In this document: positions 38,801 through 51,798 of the stretch, piece after piece
How positions within the stretch are numbered: position 1 is the first letter of the stretch
How the letters are laid out: the number at the start of each line of letters is the position of its first letter
From: Epithemia pelagica
Lineage: Eukaryota > Bacillariophyta > Bacillariophyceae > Surirellales > Surirellaceae
Direction of reading: 5' to 3'
DNA length: 64,000 bases
Assembly (NCBI GenBank): GCA_946965045.2
Contig: OX337229.1
Span: 4,898,001 to 4,962,000, forward strand
Made by a program: the position numbers and the translations under genes
The notes under the pieces: generated by a model
The model's database searches: none
What the model was told of the DNA's origin: nothing
What the model saw: the letters and a program-made list of their open reading frames with translations, nothing else

Positions 38801-39484
38801 ATGAGTGTCGTTCCAGCCGCGTACTTTTCCCTAACGGCAAGCTGGTTTCATTGGGCCGTGGCAATTCCCATGGTCGGATGTGTTGGAACCGTGTTGAAGG
38901 CTCAACAGTCCCCAAAGTCAGAAAAGGGCAAATGGATGTTCCGGCACAAATCACTAGGCCTTTTGTCCGCAATGATTGTTGCCCCCCGTTTGTGCTACCG
39001 TCTGCTGTCACGACCAGCATACAATGTCCGCGACATTCAAGGAAACTCGGCATTTGAGAATATGGCCGGAAAATTTACGCACTACCTTATGTACGGTTGG
39101 ATGGTCGTAATGCCCGGAACAGGTATTGCTATGGGATACTACGGCGGCAAGGGTCTTCCTTTCTTCTACACAACATTTTCCGGAATCACAAAGACAGAGG
39201 ACAACAAAAAATCCACTGGAGAAATTGCCAAGAACGCGTTCAAAGTTCACAAGCAACTTGGCACGTATGGAAAATATTGTGAGTATCTTTGAGACGATCC
39301 TTTTATCGTCCATTTTTTGTGAAGAAAAGGATCTTTTGGGACATCTAATGTTCTTTTTGTTGTTGCGTTGTTTCCCATTTCATCTTTAGTGGTCCCTGTT
39401 CATGCTGGTGCGGCCTTTGCTCATTATTTCCGAGGTCAAACGATATTTTCTCGCATCAATCCATTCCGCACCCCCAGAGCCTAG
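38801..39484 (+). CDS. Cytochrome b561 (bacterial CybB-like di-haem membrane protein)
   Basis: The model is join(38801..39278,39390..39484), giving 190 aa; the intron is 111 nt (GTGAGT...TTTAG). The protein has four hydrophobic segments with histidines placed as in the bacterial b561 family: ASWFHWAVAIPMVG (H17), RHKSLGLL (H49), FTHYLMYGWMVVMPGTGIAM (H94) and VHKQLGTYGKYLVPVHAGAAFAHYF (H150, H164, H171), the last part split by the intron. These would bind two b-type haems and pass electrons between quinol and an acceptor. The short N-terminus (MSVVPAAYFSL) could be a mitochondrial or uncleaved signal; location is open. Confidence 0.85.
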
Positions 39485-39764
39485 TTTCCCTTTCTTTTCT
39501 CTGATCGATAAGGACTACAGGTAGTATCAGTCAAAATTGTAATAGCTGAATAATTTGTCCTCCGCATGACTATAATCAAAGCATGTTTTACGTCTGACTC
39601 GTTGTCTTCATCCGTTTGTGCCCATGATTTTTGTCCCGCGCGGCGAAGTTTCAATGAACTCAGTTTTGCTTTCGTCGTCGAAACACACCACCAGAGGGTA
39701 CTGATAATGACTCTCAAATACAGTGTGACCGTCAAAAGTTGTTACTATGTTTGATTAGAATAGA

Positions 39765-41513
<1,749 letters not shown>

Positions 41514-41857
41514 GGTTGAATGTCGAATCTCTCGTTCAAACCGCCGATGATGTGTGTGGTACCGCTGTAACACACAGATCCGATCTCGTAGGAAAAGTAG
41601 TCTACCATCGTGTACTTGCGTGGTAAAGCACGACAACAACGTCATCTACCGTCTGTGCGAGGTCCGTCTCGCTCCTCAGGAGCGGTCAGATATCATATAG
41701 GGTCTAAATAATTTCGAATAATTCATCATCAATAACGCTGGAGCTTTGGGTAGAAAGTCGGCCATTGCGTTTGTGTCGCGTCGAGCAAAGTGCAATCGAT
41801 CTATCGATCGGTCGGCAATCGAGCTCTTGACGCGTTGTGCGCAAACACAAAGTCACC
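41514..41857. promoter_or_regulatory. Shared divergent promoter of ATP synthase beta and delta genes
   Basis: These 344 bp lie between the start codons of two subunits of the same complex. It contains a run of ATCGAT-type words near the delta gene (CAATCGATCTATCGATCGG) and an AATAATTCGAATAATTC-like AT-rich patch. Co-regulation is an inference from layout. Confidence 0.5.
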
Positions 41858-42510
41858 ATGTTGTCTCGGACATCCTTTCAATTGGGATGCCGCGTTGCGG
41901 CCCGTACCATGAGCACAGAAGCTGCTCCTGCAATGGCCACTACCGTCAAACTCAATTTCTCGCTTCCTCATGAAACTATTTATAAGGCTGCTTCAGTGTA
42001 CAGAGTTATCATTCCAGGCGTGTACGTGTTCATTTTGTTTCGTGGCATATGAAACTTTCATTGCATTTTCTAACGATAGTAGTTTGTCTGGCTTTCAGGG
42101 AGGGAGAGTACGGTGTTGGTCCCGGTCATGTTCCTTCTGTTGCTCAATTGAAACCAGGCGTTTTGCAGATCATTCACGATGAAGCCTCTGTAAATGAGCC
42201 GGAAAAGTACTTTGTCGCTGGAGGGTACGCGATGACGCATGCTGATTCCACCACGGTAAGATGATACAGTCTGGAGTTACTCGTTTCAGTTGTCGACATC
42301 ACACTAATATTTGCTTTCCTTCAGGATGTTGCGTGCCCTGAGGCTGTCAAATTGGACGATTTGGATAGTGCCTCTGTCTCAAGCCAGTACGAGGCTGCGA
42401 AATCTGCATATGCATCAGCTTCTGCTGGTTCTGTTGAACAAGCAGAGGCACAAATTGATATGGAAGTGAATAAGGCTATGGGCGCGGCACTCGGGCTTAA
42501 CCTTAATTAG
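41858..42510 (+). CDS. ATP5D: Mitochondrial ATP synthase F1 subunit delta (bacterial epsilon homologue)
   Basis: The model is join(41858..42021,42099..42255,42325..42510), giving 168 aa; introns are GTACGT...TTTCAG (77 nt) and GTAAGA...TTCAG (69 nt). The presequence is MLSRTSFQLGCRVAARTMS. The body reads TVKLNFSLPHETIY, PGVEGEYGVGPGHVPSVAQL, KPGVLQIIHDE, YFVAGGYAMTHADSTTDVACPEAVKLDDLD and a helical C-terminus. This is the ten-strand barrel plus helix of the central-stalk subunit that couples the c-ring to F1. The first splice junction rebuilds the conserved PGVEGEYG, which supports the model. Confidence 0.95.
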
Positions 42511-42649
42511 ACTGTTTTACTTTTTGTTCAAGACTTGGGTTCTGTTATCCCCTTTGTAGTCCTATTCAACAACATTGTAACAGGGTCTGGCCTACGTAGT
42601 GGGATCCAATCCATGCCTACGCTACTGGCAACCGAGCCCCAAAGTTCTA

Positions 42650-44645
42650 TTAGGCCCACAGAATCATGGCACCCCGACGGTCGATCGTGGCAACCTTTTG
42701 CTCACCGCTTCCCCAGTGGACTGCGCAAACTCCGGCCTCATGTCCTGCTAGTTTGCCTTTGAAGGATCCGTGCACAGCGTCCCAAATAAAAATGGAGCCA
42801 TTCGATCCAGATCCAGCAGCGGCGTACCGTCCATCTGGACTCAGGACGGACATGAAATAGGATTGGGATGTGCTGAATTCAGCATGACGAAACGTGTGGA
42901 TACTTTTCCCAGTTCGAATGTCAACAAGTTTGAGACTAGAATCCAGACCGTTCGTCAAAGCCTGAGTGCTGCTAACTGGAGAGAAACAAACAGATGAAAC
43001 ACCTCCTTCGTGGAGAGCTGAACGCGCGCGAGTTCAATCAACTGTCTGGGTTAGAAACCATACATGTCCAAGCATTTGAGCCATGTCCCACGTACCAGCA
43101 ATCTCACTTGTGCATACGCCTGCGCGCAAGTCCCAAAATCTTACACCTCCGTCCAAATGACCAGATGCAGCAGAACACGAATCTGATCCAACATCGACAC
43201 AGTTTGCTGTCGATCCATGAGTGAGTGTCGTGGTTTGTTTGTATGTTTGCCGGCTTATATCCCATACTTTCAGGGACCGATCCGCCGATGCAGTCAACAC
43301 CGCTTCACCATTGGAGCATAGTCGCACCGAGGTTATCTTGTGCTGGTGACCAACTAGATGGTGTAGCTGAAGCACCACGTGAGGGAAAAAACGCAAGAAC
43401 GTTAGGGACTGACAATCTTGATTTTGCACATTTCTGTGCAGCTTCCACTTCATTACGTACCATTCGTTGTGTTTGAAAGTTCCACACGCGGCATGTCTTA
43501 TCGCTACCGGCACCAATTACCAAACTTCCGTACATATCGCAGCCAGTCATGGCGTGTCCATGTGACCCGTGCAAGGTCGCGCGTAGACTACCAGTACTTG
43601 TGTCCCAAACCTTCACCGATGCATCGCCACTTGCCGTTGCAACAAAATTGTTCCCAGAACCATCAAAACGAATACAAGTACCCTCCGCTGTATGAGCGGC
43701 GATCCTTCGTCTGACCATGGATGGCATCGCGACACTCAAACTCCCAGGTTTGGGGGCATTTGGGTTTGCTGTATCCCTCGGAGGTGGTGATGCTGGTTCC
43801 TTGCTCTCTTTGTTCCCACCACCCCCAGTAAATGATGTCCCGAACCAGCCAGTACTGCGCTTAGGTTCCACAGGTTTGGGTGGACTGCTCGACTTGAGAC
43901 GTTCATTTTCGCGCCGCAAAGATTCCACCATATCGGTCAAGGCATTCATTTCCTCGACCATCTTTTCCTTGTCTCCGACTAATCGCTTCTCCAAGACTCT
44001 GTTTTCCTTCTTCATTTGATCATTCTCTTCTTGCAAACTTCGTATTGTAAGTTTTAGTCCGCCGTACTGCTTTTCTGCCAACTCTGTTCTCGATTTGGAG
44101 TCCTCTACTTCGGTCTGTAAATGTGCAGTGGCGTGATCCCGTCTCTCAAGTTGTTGTTTCAAGTCCGATATTAGACTTTCATTTTTGGTATTAAGATCCT
44201 GCAACTCTGTGACACGCTTCGCACTTTTCAATGCATCGGCCTTATCCACTGCGTCTTGCTTCATTTTGGAGTTGTATTCATCTTGCAATTTCTCTAGTTT
44301 GTCACGTAATCTGGCTTCATTCTTCAGTGCCGCAGCAGTAGCGCCCATCTTCCCACTACCACTAGAAGCACCGATTACCGCCGAGGAACCTTCCAGTTCA
44401 AGCTGCATTCTGGCAATTTCTTTTTCGGACTGGTCTAGCTTTCTTTGTAGCGCCTCCACTTGTTTCGATAGCTGATAATTGGATTCGTGGATGGACTGGA
44501 ACGGATACGTCTCTTTCGCATTGCGCTCCAGGATCAACCTGTGAAGTAATTCTTGCATCCTCATTGTGGTGGAATTGTTGTCATGAGACGCCATGGTGGG
44601 CTTCTTGGTGGAGTCGTTCGACCACCCGTCGTCCTTTTTTTCCAT
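42650..44645 (-). CDS. ATG16: ATG16-like autophagy protein (coiled coil plus WD40 repeats)
   Basis: The model is complement(join(42650..43017,43096..43366,43461..44645)), giving 607 aa; introns are 94 nt (GTACGT...TTCAG) and 78 nt (GTACGT...TTCAG), both rebuilding WD repeats (QRM|LHHLVGHQHKITSV and IA|LHEGGVSSVCFSP). The N-terminus (MRMQELLHRLILERNAKETYPF) resembles the ATG5-binding helix of ATG16. Residues about 50-270 form a long coiled coil, followed by a Pro-rich linker and a seven-blade WD40 propeller from about 310. ATG16 binds ATG5-ATG12 and directs LC3/ATG8 lipidation on autophagosome membranes. It is head-to-head with the SWIB gene, 139 bp apart. Confidence 0.85.
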
Positions 44646-44784
44646 GGCGGTGGTCTCTTGGATTTTTGGGAGAACAAAGGCGACTCATTTGGTAAGAGCG
44701 ACCCATATGTCAGTCGCTCTTATGAACCACCGGCCATGATGACGATCCCAAACGGCGTCAACAGAGCAACATCGACGATAGACA

Positions 44785-46416
44785 ATGAGTAGCAGTCTCC
44801 ACGAGATATTGAAATCCGCACACGAGCAAATCCGTCGAATTGACGATTTAGAGCGCCGGATAAATGAACGATGCATTCGGCTACGTCGTCGCACCTGCAA
44901 TATTATTGAATCTGAAAAATCGGCCTACAGATCCAGCCATTTGAGGTGCTTTGTGACTCACTCACACCGACGCAAAAAGGAAGAAACCTCCTCCGCAACA
45001 ACAGGCACTAGTGAGAATCAGTTGGTGGATACAACATCCTTACACCAGGTTTGGACCTTGAGATTGGAAGGGAAGCTACTTATTGGTAATTTGGATCATG
45101 TGAGTGCCGAAGCGCATGACCAGAGAGTTGGATATGTTGCTCCCAACGATGATTTGGATCGGTCGAAAGGCGAGAAGGAAGAAGAAGAAGTCGTACCAGT
45201 GAGGTTCACAAATTTTTTTGAAAAGGTGGAAGTGGAATTTCAAACACTGTACAGTCCCCGACCACACCCCATGGCCAAGAAGAAAGCTACTCCCTCCAAA
45301 AAACGACGGTCCGCCGGCACGAAGCAACAATCCTCGTCTTTCTCTGATGAAACTACTGTCGATCCAAGGCTTACTGTGACTTCTCCTACGGTTTCTCTCA
45401 CACGGACCAAGGCTGTTGGAGATGCGCACGTGTTCGATTTTCACTATGAATCGCCTCCTCCAATCGAGTCTCGGTATCAGATTGACTCTGTTGTGGCAAA
45501 AGTAAAGCTGTATTCGGACCAATCGGCCGCATCGAAAGATCCCTTTTATGAACTATCCGCTGAATTAGCGAGGAGCCTGTTCCCCAACCACGTTGCCGCC
45601 GAAAAAGCAGAATCCGAATTGGCAGACAGCATGGATTCAACAAAGAAGCGTAAAGTGGAGGATGGCAACTCCGCTGCAACCAGTAGCCCCACTATTCCGA
45701 TCGATAATGAAGTTCACATGCCCGATGGTCTGACCATGGAACAAATATGCACGGTGTTTTTCATGTATATCCAGGATCACAACTTGTGCGATGAATCGGA
45801 CCGGGCCATCATTGTCTGTGACGAAAAGCTACAAAGCCTGTTTGGCATGGAAAAATTCCACTTCTCTGGTCTCCAGCAGATCTTACTGGCCAAGAATTTG
45901 ATAACGCCTCTTCGCCAAAGTCCTGTCAAGCTGGTATACATCATGAAAGAGGAAACGTCCACTTCGTACGTGCCTCCTCCTGGCAAGAGCGACAATGAGT
46001 ATGAAATATTTCCTTCGTTATTTCAGTTTGACATGGACGTTGTTGTGCCTGCCTTGTTTCCGTTTCGATGCCGTGAGATTCTTCGAAGGCTGAAACGTCG
46101 AGAACTAGAATATACGAGCTCGCGAACCAAGGCACGTTATTTACTCATGGCGAGACGTGCCAAAGATGAAGAGGACGTCAAGGCAATGATTGATCAGGTT
46201 GTATCGGGCCATCTCCTGAGCAAGGAGTATATTCCCGTTTGCACGGCCCTGGCGAAAGCGGCCCCACCGCATACCGAGGCCCGAATGGCGGCCAACTACG
46301 ATGCCAGACTCTGCTACTTGATGAGTATGGTGCAAGAACACACTTCCGCGGCTCTCCGTGCATGGAATAAGGTCTCGGCGGTCCTTCCATCGTCTCCGAT
46401 GGCCACTGACTCGTAA
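44785..46416 (+). CDS. SWI/SNF complex subunit of SMARCD/BAF60 type (SWIB domain)
   Basis: The protein has 543 aa from the ATG at 44785, single exon. The N-terminal half carries the SMARCD-specific region: VWTLRLEGKLL, then FTNFFEKVEVEF near an acidic stretch and a basic KKKATPSKKRR segment. The SWIB/MDM2 domain lies at about 311-375 (TMEQICTVFFMYIQDHNLCD, IIVCDEKLQSLFGMEKFHF, LLAKNLITPL). A helical C-terminal part of about 150 residues follows. SMARCD proteins (yeast Swp73/Rsc6) are core structural subunits of SWI/SNF and RSC chromatin remodellers. Two more distant features support this over a stand-alone SWIB protein: length and the upstream LRLEGKLL segment. Confidence 0.8.
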   Translation: MSSSLHEILKSAHEQIRRIDDLERRINERCIRLRRRTCNIIESEKSAYRSSHLRCFVTHSHRRKKEETSSATTGTSENQLVDTTSLHQVWTLRLEGKLLIGNLDHVSAEAHDQRVGYVAPNDDLDRSKGEKEEEEVVPVRFTNFFEKVEVEFQTLYSPRPHPMAKKKATPSKKRRSAGTKQQSSSFSDETTVDPRLTVTSPTVSLTRTKAVGDAHVFDFHYESPPPIESRYQIDSVVAKVKLYSDQSAASKDPFYELSAELARSLFPNHVAAEKAESELADSMDSTKKRKVEDGNSAATSSPTIPIDNEVHMPDGLTMEQICTVFFMYIQDHNLCDESDRAIIVCDEKLQSLFGMEKFHFSGLQQILLAKNLITPLRQSPVKLVYIMKEETSTSYVPPPGKSDNEYEIFPSLFQFDMDVVVPALFPFRCREILRRLKRRELEYTSSRTKARYLLMARRAKDEEDVKAMIDQVVSGHLLSKEYIPVCTALAKAAPPHTEARMAANYDARLCYLMSMVQEHTSAALRAWNKVSAVLPSSPMATDS

Positions 46417-46524
46417 TCTAGCATGGGACTGTTGATCCTAGGAGTACTTAGACTCCTTCTCCTAGTAGTAGGTCCGTTAGAGGTAAGGTTAGGAGTACCC
46501 CGTAGCAAGAGTTACGATGCTTTC

Positions 46525-46635
46525 AAAGATCGGTCATGTTAAAGACTCGTTATCATAAAGAGTGACTATTAGGATCCTCTAACCTAGAGGTCTATGTCTC
46601 GCTAAATCCTCGCTCACAAACGCGACCATTTCTCG
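46525..46635 (-). repeat. Putative 3' terminal repeat (LTR) of copia-1
   Basis: It is 111 bp and nearly identical to 62292-62402, with two mismatches seen. It contains the palindrome CCTCTAACCTAGAGG. Confidence 0.75.
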
Positions 46636-46787
46636 GTCCCCTCGCGAATCCATAGTCCGCTTACTAGGGTATTCGTGCTTCATCTCTTATTCTCGTTCAG
46701 CTAGCTCCAAAACCTGCTTATAGCTCGTCGTCAATCGAGTGCAGGACGTACCCGATCCCAGACAATCCATTCTGGTGGGAAACGCAC

Positions 46788-49700
46788 TTAATAAAGGATC
46801 ATTGATGCAAGTCTCGTTTGTTCTGTACCTGTCTGCATCTTAGTCAAAAGATCAGCAAGGTTAGTCTTAGACGGCTCAAAGGCGATACGGCAACTTCCAT
46901 TCGCAACATTCTCTCTGACAAAGTGGTAAGCAATAGCATTCGACTTCTTACGCAACACCGATTCGGGTTTTGAACTGTTGAGGACCACTGACATGTTGTC
47001 AACACGAATGTGTGCATGTCCCTCAAGTCGTACTCCCATCATCCGCAACTTATACCGTAGGCCCTTTATCATCTCGATGCCCACCTTCAATGCCATGAAT
47101 TCCGAACCAAACGTCAAAGTCTCAACACTGGTTTGCTTCTTGCTATACCAGTTTACTGGAGCCCGATTCAAAAAGATGAGAACTCCTGTCCTTGAACGAC
47201 GAGTTGCAAGGTCACCGGCATGATCGGCGTCAACAAACGCGGTCATTTGCACAGAACGGCCAAGAGGTTCTGGAGCATCCGGTGGTAAATCTTCCTTGGC
47301 ATCCGGATAGTGTGCACTCCAATCGGCAGTCGGCTCCTCGCCATGAATGATGTAAGAGGGGTCAAGTACTAAGCGAGAACGGTCATGCGTATTGATGTAT
47401 GCGAAAATGTGAAGCATCGCATGGACATGGCCTTCCCTTGGCCCTGCAAGAAAGGCTGCCAACATTGACACTTCTGCTGTGATGTCTATCCGTCCAAGCT
47501 TGACTAGCCATCGAAGCACACCCATTTGCTGCTGGAAGAAATTCATCCAGTCACCATCACAATACGGACTAGTATCCAGTTCTGGCCTATACCCTGAAGG
47601 TAAGACTCCAGCTGTTCTCGTCTTGAATTTCATGCCGTGCTTTTCCATCCACGTGCTTACATTGCGTATGGCTTCGCTTGCATATCTTTTTGAACTCAAG
47701 GCCCAACACCTCTTTGCACTATCACCATCGATGTCGAACGTTTCAACTTGGTTTCCAAGATATAGTTTGGGAGGGCCGATCGAATTTGGTTTCAATAAAT
47801 AATGTTGATCTAACATTGTCAAGATGTCTTGTCCCCTGTGTGAGAGCACAAGGACGTCATCGATATAAATGAAAACATACTCGTAGTATTGTGTTCCATC
47901 TGGTTTTGTTGCACGGCATAGGTAGACGTCTGGGTCTGCTCTACACGGAGAAAACCTCAAGGATTCTTGTAGGGTGGTAGAGAGATGCTCACGCCATGCA
48001 AAGGCGCTTGTCTTTAATCCGTAGAGTGCCTTGGTGATGATTGCGTATTGCCCTTCAAATTCTTTGCCGAATTCCAGACCACAGCGGGTGCAAATCTTTT
48101 CATGACAGGGCGCGTTCAGGTACGCTCCTGCAATATCGGCAGCAATGATGTCTATGTCATTGAGGGCAGCCAGAAGGAAGCCGATCCTCACACTCTCTCG
48201 ACTGACGACACTCGCGTAGGTCGGGGTTTCTGGTTCCCCTGTTTTGTGTCCGCCAGCAACATACCGAGCCTTCCGAGTGAAATCCATCTTCACATCGAAA
48301 ACAATGTGGCAAGGTATAATCTGGTGGCCAACCGGCTGTGGTGAGCCTTCATCCAAAATCTTCATGGCCGGAAAAATCTTCGACATTTCAAGTTGAAGGG
48401 CCTTAGCCCAGAAGTCGGTGCCCGTTTCCTTATCGATTTCAAGTGCACGTTCGACAGTCTTTGGTATCTCGATACCATATTTCTGAAACTTCCGCATGTA
48501 CCGTGTCGAAGTCGCTGCCTTGATCAATCGGTCACGTCTCTTTAAGGTGAAATGAACCCACCAATCAAATGCCGGTTCTTTATCTATCTGGTTGGCTATC
48601 GCATATTCTGCGACCTCTAAAGGATTTGACTCCTTGAGATCTTTTAGATGCTCCCAGCTGGAAGAGCCATCTTTCCACTGAACGCACAATGACCATCCAC
48701 GTGTCGTCCTTTTCTTGTGTTCTCGCCCATTGAGCATGATCGTCCCGTTGGATGAGGTGATGGCACTCCCATCTTTCTTGTGATCTATGATCTGATCGAT
48801 ATTGCGGTACCGATTTCCTTCATCATCGAGTTGCTCATAAATATTCTCCGCGATCAAATTCGCAGCATATGATTCCACATGCCCGTCCTGGAATTCTACT
48901 TCATACATGGAAGTGTCCAGTATCGGGTTGGTTGATGCTCTCCCAATGAGCTTCCCATCCGCGTCTCTCTTTCTTCTCACGACTTGTCCAGGGCGTAATG
49001 AATCGCCTAAAGGCAGCATGACTTTGGCTGAAATCAGCTTATCGTATGAGTCGGTAGTGTACTCATCCATCTCAGGTTTTGTCATGTCCTCTTGTTCGTC
49101 ATCTTCATAGGGTTGATAATGTGGGGTTTCGGTTGCATATTCGTCGTCAACGTCGTCCCCTGGAGCGAGACCCTCCATCCTCTGGCCTAGGACTTGTCTG
49201 AGATTGTCGTCGAATTGTTCCTTTTGTGCTTGGAAACTGGGATCATGGGACTTCTCAACTGACAAGGGCCACACTGACGTTCTGTGGATTACTTTGCCTT
49301 TGTCCGTCAATATTTTGGAACTCATGGCTTGTCCTACGCTGATACTTGGACCGAGCCAGCGCCCCAATTTTCTTCCTTCAAAGCCAGGGTTCGAATACCA
49401 GACCGGGTCATACCACCGATGCTCTATCAAGTGGGAGATATCAGGGGTGTCCCCTGTTAGAGTCTTCATTGGAGGCCCCGTCCAGATGTGGACTAGAAGA
49501 TAAGACGGTGTGTGAAAGTCGTCTTGCCACCAATTCCAAACAATGGTCCCACAGGACTGCCGGAGAATTCGCTCGCCTCATCTCTCTTTGGTACATTCTT
49601 TTAAGTTCCCGGATGTTAGCCTCAGCTAAATTTTGGTTAGGCGTCCACGCCTCTATCGGATGGATTTTGCACCCGTATTTGTATGCCGTCTTCCGAAATT

Positions 49701-50771
49701 GCCTGTTGTGAGTTCTGGCGCATTGTCTGGGATCACGCTATTAAAGATGCCAAATTCATCGAAGACACGCTCCAATGTCGTATAAGCCTCTTTCTTCTTC
49801 TGCATAGCGTAAAATTGGACCCAGCCAAAATCCGTGGCATATACTTGGCCACAAGTATTCTGTCCCAAAGACTTGACATCCGAGAAGAGAGTGTCAGTGT
49901 AGACATCTGCTCTTAGTCTGCGGTGCTTGAGTTGGTAAGCGGTGTGTTTGAGCCGCTTGCTCCCGATAGATTCCGAGAAATCTCGAACTCCCAACTGAGT
50001 AGTTTGTTGGTACGTTTTCTCGGCCATGGGAATCCCAATTCCCCATCGTTTTGAAAGCGTGATGGGATCAACAGTCCCCTTTCGCCTATGCCGCATGTCG
50101 GCAATGACTCTTGAGTTGACCCGGACTGTAGCTGCCATTCTCTTATGCAACTCTCTTGGTCCTTTATTTCTTATCTGGTCGGACTCAACATAGGTTCTGA
50201 GTTTCCTTTCATTGACGTCTTCCGTCAAGTCATTCGGATTCCACTTAGGATCAGAGTTGGTCATGTCGATCCGGTTTGAGGGATCAATTTCTTTGATCTC
50301 GTCCCAGCTTGGCTTACGAACCGTGAAGCCACTTATTACTCCTGTCAACTGAAAAGGGATCTTCATTTTCCCGTTTCCATCATTCAGTGGTGCGATTAGG
50401 GAATGTGACGTTCCTGTCCTGTTTTCTTCCTTGATGTATTTCAAGGGAACGTCATTTATTTCTATCCCTGCCTCCCGCATTTGATTCGGGTTTAGAAGGC
50501 ACTTCTGCATCATTGGCAGATGCAAAGCTTGATGAAAGTAAAGCAAGTATGTTTCTCCTGATTCCGGGTCATCATATGCCACGACACCGGTCACAATTGG
50601 AGTCTCCTTGATACTTCCCAGCGTATTTGTGAAACCACTAACTTCAGCATTGCCCGTTTCACGGAGTACAAGGCAAATGCTTCCGAGACAGCATGTATCT
50701 GCGTGGCTGTCAAGCTCGCATTGAGCTGTAGTGGCCACAATGTCGCTCGAGACTCCTTGGATGGAGTGTCA
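46788..50771 (-). pseudogene. Copia-1 pol (protease, integrase, RT, RNase H), frameshifted
   Basis: The protease motif ELDSHADTCCLG is near 50710. Integrase has Asp in YATDFGWVQ and IPDNAPELT, but just after TTGNF (about 49697) one base appears to be missing. The Glu-bearing segment (PNQNLAEANIRELKRM) is then in another frame until a second, compensating shift before MKTLTGDTPDISHL (49469). Downstream, RT (YVFIYIDDVLVLS, KALYGLKTSAFAW) and RNase H (TAFVDADHAGDLATRRSRTG, VNWYSKKQTSVETLTFGSEF) are open to the stop at 46788. A single in-frame TGA (50769-50771) separates gag from pol. The integrase breaks suggest that the copy is dead. Confidence 0.8.
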
Positions 50772-51798
50772 GATTCGTTCTTTGCCTCTATTTTTGCGTT
50801 GACTCATGATGGCTCCAATTCCGGCATCTCTCGCTTCATTCTGGTCATCTTTACTAGATGAGTAACTTTCATCGGTCGTCGAGGTCGACGAACCATCGTT
50901 ATTCTTCTTCTTCTTGCTCCCTGACGAGACTGCTGATGCAGTACGCTTCTTTGTGCTGCTATTCTTGGCATCACGAGTTTCCCGGACAAGCTGTTGCTGT
51001 TCCTTGGACAGTTTTATCCATTCTTTATAAGGGAAGTACCGATTCGGGTTGAAGGATTTGTTACCATTCTTTCCATTCCCATTCCCGTTGTTCTTATTTC
51101 CTTTATTGTTCACGTGCACGGCTGAGATACGTGCTTTCCTGGTAGTGGCGCCATAGGAGACCTTGTTGTCAAGGACCTCGGCCATATAATTTGATGCCAA
51201 TTCAAAAGATGTACGTAGATTTGGCGTTGCCAGAATTTGATTCTTGGCACTCTCCAAACGAGGGTCGTGAATTCCTGTAAGAAGCACTCGAATCTTCCTT
51301 TCAGTACTGACCAATTCTCCAGTTGATTCTAAATCAGTGAAGGCTCGCTGGAGCTGTTCGGTGTACCTTTCGTAGGTAAAGTTACGTCTGGTTCCGTCGT
51401 AATAACTTGTTTCAAGGGTCTGGTCCGCTTTAGCACGCAACCTTGTCTGGTATGCATCACCCAAATAGTGGCTTTTCAATGCTAAATATGCAGCACGTCC
51501 ACTTCTTGCTCGACTGTAGGATTGCACCCATCCCCATCCAGGTCCTCCATGCGTAATATGGCGGACAACATCCCATACGGCTTCATTATCTGTGAGGGCG
51601 GTCGGCCCAGAATGGGGAGCACGACGGATTAATTCATGGAGGTGAGAAGGCGTTGCATAACCTGGGTCAAGGTCGTCAGTTGGAATGGTTTGAATCATTC
51701 TGGTATAAGCGGCAAGAGGAATGCCTGTCACGCCTCTCTTCCGTTCCAAGTAGTCATCTAGATTTTCAAGGACACTTCGAATGTTCTCGACAGCTGTG
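50772..51798 (-). pseudogene. Copia-1 gag, downstream part (split by copia-2)
   Basis: This is the continuation of the gag frame that begins at 60642. Across the insertion the reading ...ELPERLT|AVENIRSVLENLDDYLERK is in frame once one copy of the CTGTG duplication is removed. It has a gag-like helical core (LIRRAPHSGPTALTDNEAVW, GGPGWGWVQSYSRARSGR, LKSHYLGDAYQTRLRAKADQ) and a basic Asn/Lys-rich tail. No CCHC knuckle was seen. It ends at an in-frame TGA. Confidence 0.8.

Noticed and set aside
46525-46635. 111-bp repeat read as a stand-alone MITE
   Set aside because: Only two copies are seen, in the same orientation, at the outer ends of one element with matching 5-bp duplications; a terminal repeat of copia-1 fits better, though not proven.
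49380-49395. GGTTCGAAT box suggesting a tRNA gene
   Set aside because: It lies within the copia-1 pol frame and no cloverleaf arms flank it.
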